Shown here: piece by piece, positions 61,444-64,000 of the stretch
How the letters are laid out: each line of letters opens with the position of its first letter
Numbering within the stretch: the stretch's first letter is position 1
Origin: Dillenia suffruticosa
Taxonomy: Eukaryota > Streptophyta > Magnoliopsida > Dilleniales > Dilleniaceae
DNA length: 64,000 nt
Direction: 5' to 3'
Assembly (NCBI GenBank): GCA_033439265.1
Contig: JAVTVX010000016.1
Location: 13,193,201-13,257,200, forward strand
Translations under genes and position numbers: made by a program
Notes under the pieces: model-generated
Told to the model about the DNA's origin: nothing
The model's input: only the letters and a program-made list of their open reading frames with translations
Databases searched by the model: none

Positions 61444-63334
61444 TGTAAGGTCCCATTTTCAAAAAATATTAAAACATGTATTTACATTTTAATGAGCATA
61501 TTTAGATCCATTGTTTTGCACTATGCTAAAATTCGTTAGTTTTTATGTATAATGCATGCTTTAGTTTTTATATTTTTTATTTTAACTATAGATTGTGTAT
61601 ATTATAATTAGTATAGACTGTAGAATATATTGGTGAATGGGGACAATCGGAATAAGGTAATAAGAGAACCAAATTAGGGTTCTAGGTGAGACCCACAAAA
61701 GGAAAAAAAATGAAATGGAAATGAATTTTAAAAAATAAAAAAAGAAAAAGACACCATGGCACGTCATCACCAATCACATGGCACTCTTACCTTTGACACC
61801 TCACCATGTTTGGGGCCCCCCATTCCACTTAGGTAAAGAGAGAGAGAGGGAGAAAGAGGTTAAGATAAAATCTTCCTTTTCCTAAAAGGCTATTTTCGGA
61901 TTCCATTTTCTTCCCCTACAAACCCACCCTAAACTCCATTAAGACAACTACTTGAGCTTGATATAAACTACCTCTTTAACCTTAGCCTTTGGGAAGTAAA
62001 AAGAAGTGTAGAATACCCATAGAACAAGCTAGAAATTCAAAGAAAGCAAGGAGAGGAAATGAATGAAATTCAAACGAAAAGTTACAAGTTGAGGCAAGTA
62101 CCATACTTGTATTATTTCTTTGACACCTAATAGCTATATTTAATATTTTTTCAGATTCTTTATAGTATTTAAATAATGATGGAATGAAAAGGAAAGAAAA
62201 ATATCTCTTGGGAACATCAAAAGATGGAAGAAAACCATGGTTTAACATTCCAGATAGCATAACCATGCTCTACTCTTTATTCAATGTCTTTCTCTGCACA
62301 ACTACAAATTGAGTGAGGTTTTCTTCTAAGAAACTAAACTTCCATAGCTTTAAAATAACATATGATTCAAAGAATTTTATGGAGAATTTAAGTTTTGGTG
62401 AATTTTTGAAATAGCATTACCATGCTCCGTTCTTTATTAAATATCGTTCTTTGCATAACTGTAAATCAAGTGAGGTTTTCTTTCAAAGAAATAATTCCAT
62501 AACTTTAAAATGACATATAATTCGAAGAGTTTCATTGAGAAATGCATTTTGGTGAAATTTCAAATTGGCATGTTTTTTGCAAAAAACCCTGTTTCTGCCT
62601 GTTTCTATGCTGAAATTGTCCTCGATTGTTGGATGCTTTCCAGTTTGAATTAGGCTAACCTTTGAATATAAACATTGTAGCACTATGTCTTATCTTTAAA
62701 TAGCCACTAGAATCACCTCAATCCGATATTCGTAGAAGAAGTTATGTTAATTTTTTTATGACTGCGTAAGTTGTATTATGAATTTTAGATTGTAACATTG
62801 TTTTATGTGGCTTTCTCTGTGCAATTAGAATTGAAACTTGCTATGAATATAAAAGTTGTAGCCCTAAGTCTTAATTTTGTGTTACAGCTAGATTCATCTC
62901 AATCCAAACACTATAGCCCAAGATATGATAGTTTTATCAAAACTTGTTTGTGCTAGAAACTCATTGAAATAACTCATTGGAGTGCTATGGGTTGGTTGAC
63001 TATAAGTACTGCATATTTGTGATCTTTGGTTATGAATGATATGTAATCCTTGTAATAAATTGGAATCTTTATGATCATTACTCATGTGAACATAAAGTAA
63101 TATAAAGAGAAAGTAATACTACGATTATTTCTCTGAAAGCTTTGCGAAATCTGCAAGCGAAAATTAAGGAGTACAGTTGGTATATGAGTTCCGAAAGTTT
63201 TGCGAAACTTGCGGGCGAAACTTAAGGAGTACAGTTGGTATATGGAGTTCCGAAAGCTTTGCGAAACCTGTAGGCATAGCTTAAAGAACTATGGATATAT
63301 CTCTTCTCCCTACGATGGTGGAATTAGAAGCAGG
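61444..63334 (+). mobile_element. family-B LTR, truncated
   Basis: It starts TGTAAGGTCCCATTTTC and follows the family-B LTR to about GGAATTAGAAGCA, then changes to unrelated DNA. It carries three 60-bp tandem units (about 63130-63290), more than any other copy here. Confidence 0.85.
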
Positions 63335-64000
63335 TTATAATACAATACACTGGGTGTATTGTATATTGTACTGCTCATTATTCCATATATGATATGTTTT
63401 CTCATATAGAGAAAAGTCACTCAGAAATTTTTTTGATTTATAATACTCTTGAATGTTTTTGGCGAAATTGTCGTAAGCTAAAAAATTTTTTCCTCCATGC
63501 CATTTTAAAATCTACGCTTGCAATCTCGACTCCGATGAAATTACACGTGCTAAATTAACTTAAAAAGTTAAGGAAACTTGAATTCGGGCAAATTCTCAAT
63601 TGTTTGCGAAGAAACGCCCGATAATTAATTGTCGGAGATGAGAATTTATCCTCACCGAGCCAAATTTAAATTCTATCCATGCAAAACTGCAAAAATTCTG
63701 TCAGGAAGCTTAAATTAGGCTAAATTAACGTGTTATCAAATTAAAACACAATTTTGGGAAATTTGCCAAAATTCGCCTGAAATAAAGGGAAATTGATTTT
63801 ACCATGCCAAAATGAAATCCGCGCGTGCAAATTTGATGCCGTCAGATTTACACGTGTAAAAATCCACCCTAGAAGCCAAGGGTCAAGCATTTTTGACAAA
63901 ACGCAAAACAGAAAACAAAATCGTTCTAAAAATCCTAATGCGTTTAAGGGCGATTTGGAAGGTCAAATGACTTTATCTACGTGCGAGATGAACTCTATTA
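63335..64000. other. unassigned repeat-like DNA
   Basis: A perfect 10-bp inverted repeat (63341-63350 with 63354-63363) stands at the junction. The rest has repeated AAATT(C/T)GCC-like words and no open frame, like the LTR of a large gypsy element. The window ends inside it. Confidence 0.3.

Noticed and set aside
1..64000. a previously undescribed defence, toxin or biosynthetic system
   Set aside because: I read both strands for clustered unknown genes. All sizeable coding remnants belong to known transposon families or the MUB gene.

Overview
This window is nuclear DNA of a flowering plant. It is AT-rich and made mostly of decayed retrotransposons: Ty3/gypsy elements of Tekay-like and Athila/Tat-like type, one Ty1/copia element, a plant RTE-type LINE and a SINE. 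CACTA DNA transposons are also present. I found no bacterial-style genes, operons, CRISPR arrays, rRNA genes or convincing true tRNA genes. The species cannot be named from the sequence.

The only host gene I recognise is on the minus strand. It encodes a membrane-anchored ubiquitin-fold protein (MUB). One exon lies at 29786-29894 and the next at 8656-8813. Splice sites and reading phase match across a 20,972-bp intron that is about 94% transposon. The copy looks broken: no start codon fits exon 1, exon 2 lacks about 7 bases and so shifts frame, and no last exon carrying the CAAX end was found.

Layout. 1-8394: unassigned flanking DNA, a solo LTR of family A (1134-4148, TSD GACGT), a CACTA-like end (5822), a weak Gag-like remnant and a probable solo LTR (6789-8394). 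8395-29894: the MUB gene. Its intron holds a complete non-autonomous CACTA element (9523-12776), an LTR-like piece (12932-14054), and an Athila/Tat-like complex in which one family-C element (14643-23312) sits inside the LTR of an older one (14055-29397). An RTE LINE (19598-22862) lies in the younger element and a solo family-B LTR (25800-28443) in the older one.

29895-35526: possible promoter DNA, a SINE with a 15-bp target duplication, a truncated CACTA copy and LTR-like fragments. 35527-53606: a family-B gypsy element on the minus strand. It is interrupted by a truncated family-A LTR (37110-39634) and by a structurally complete family-A element (40768-50571, TSD CTTCC) that has lost its integrase core. 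53607-58685: a copia element on the plus strand, split by a solo family-B LTR (55246-57308). 58686-60578: a gypsy pol fragment. 60579-64000: a CACTA-like end, a field of GTCAAC/GTCGAC words, a truncated family-B LTR and an unassigned repeat.

No mobile element here looks capable of moving by its own proteins. Every polyprotein has stops, frameshifts, lost catalytic residues or internal deletions. The main value of the window is a readable insertion history with target duplications, some unusual conserved structures in the family-A LTR, and a small host gene stretched and apparently inactivated.
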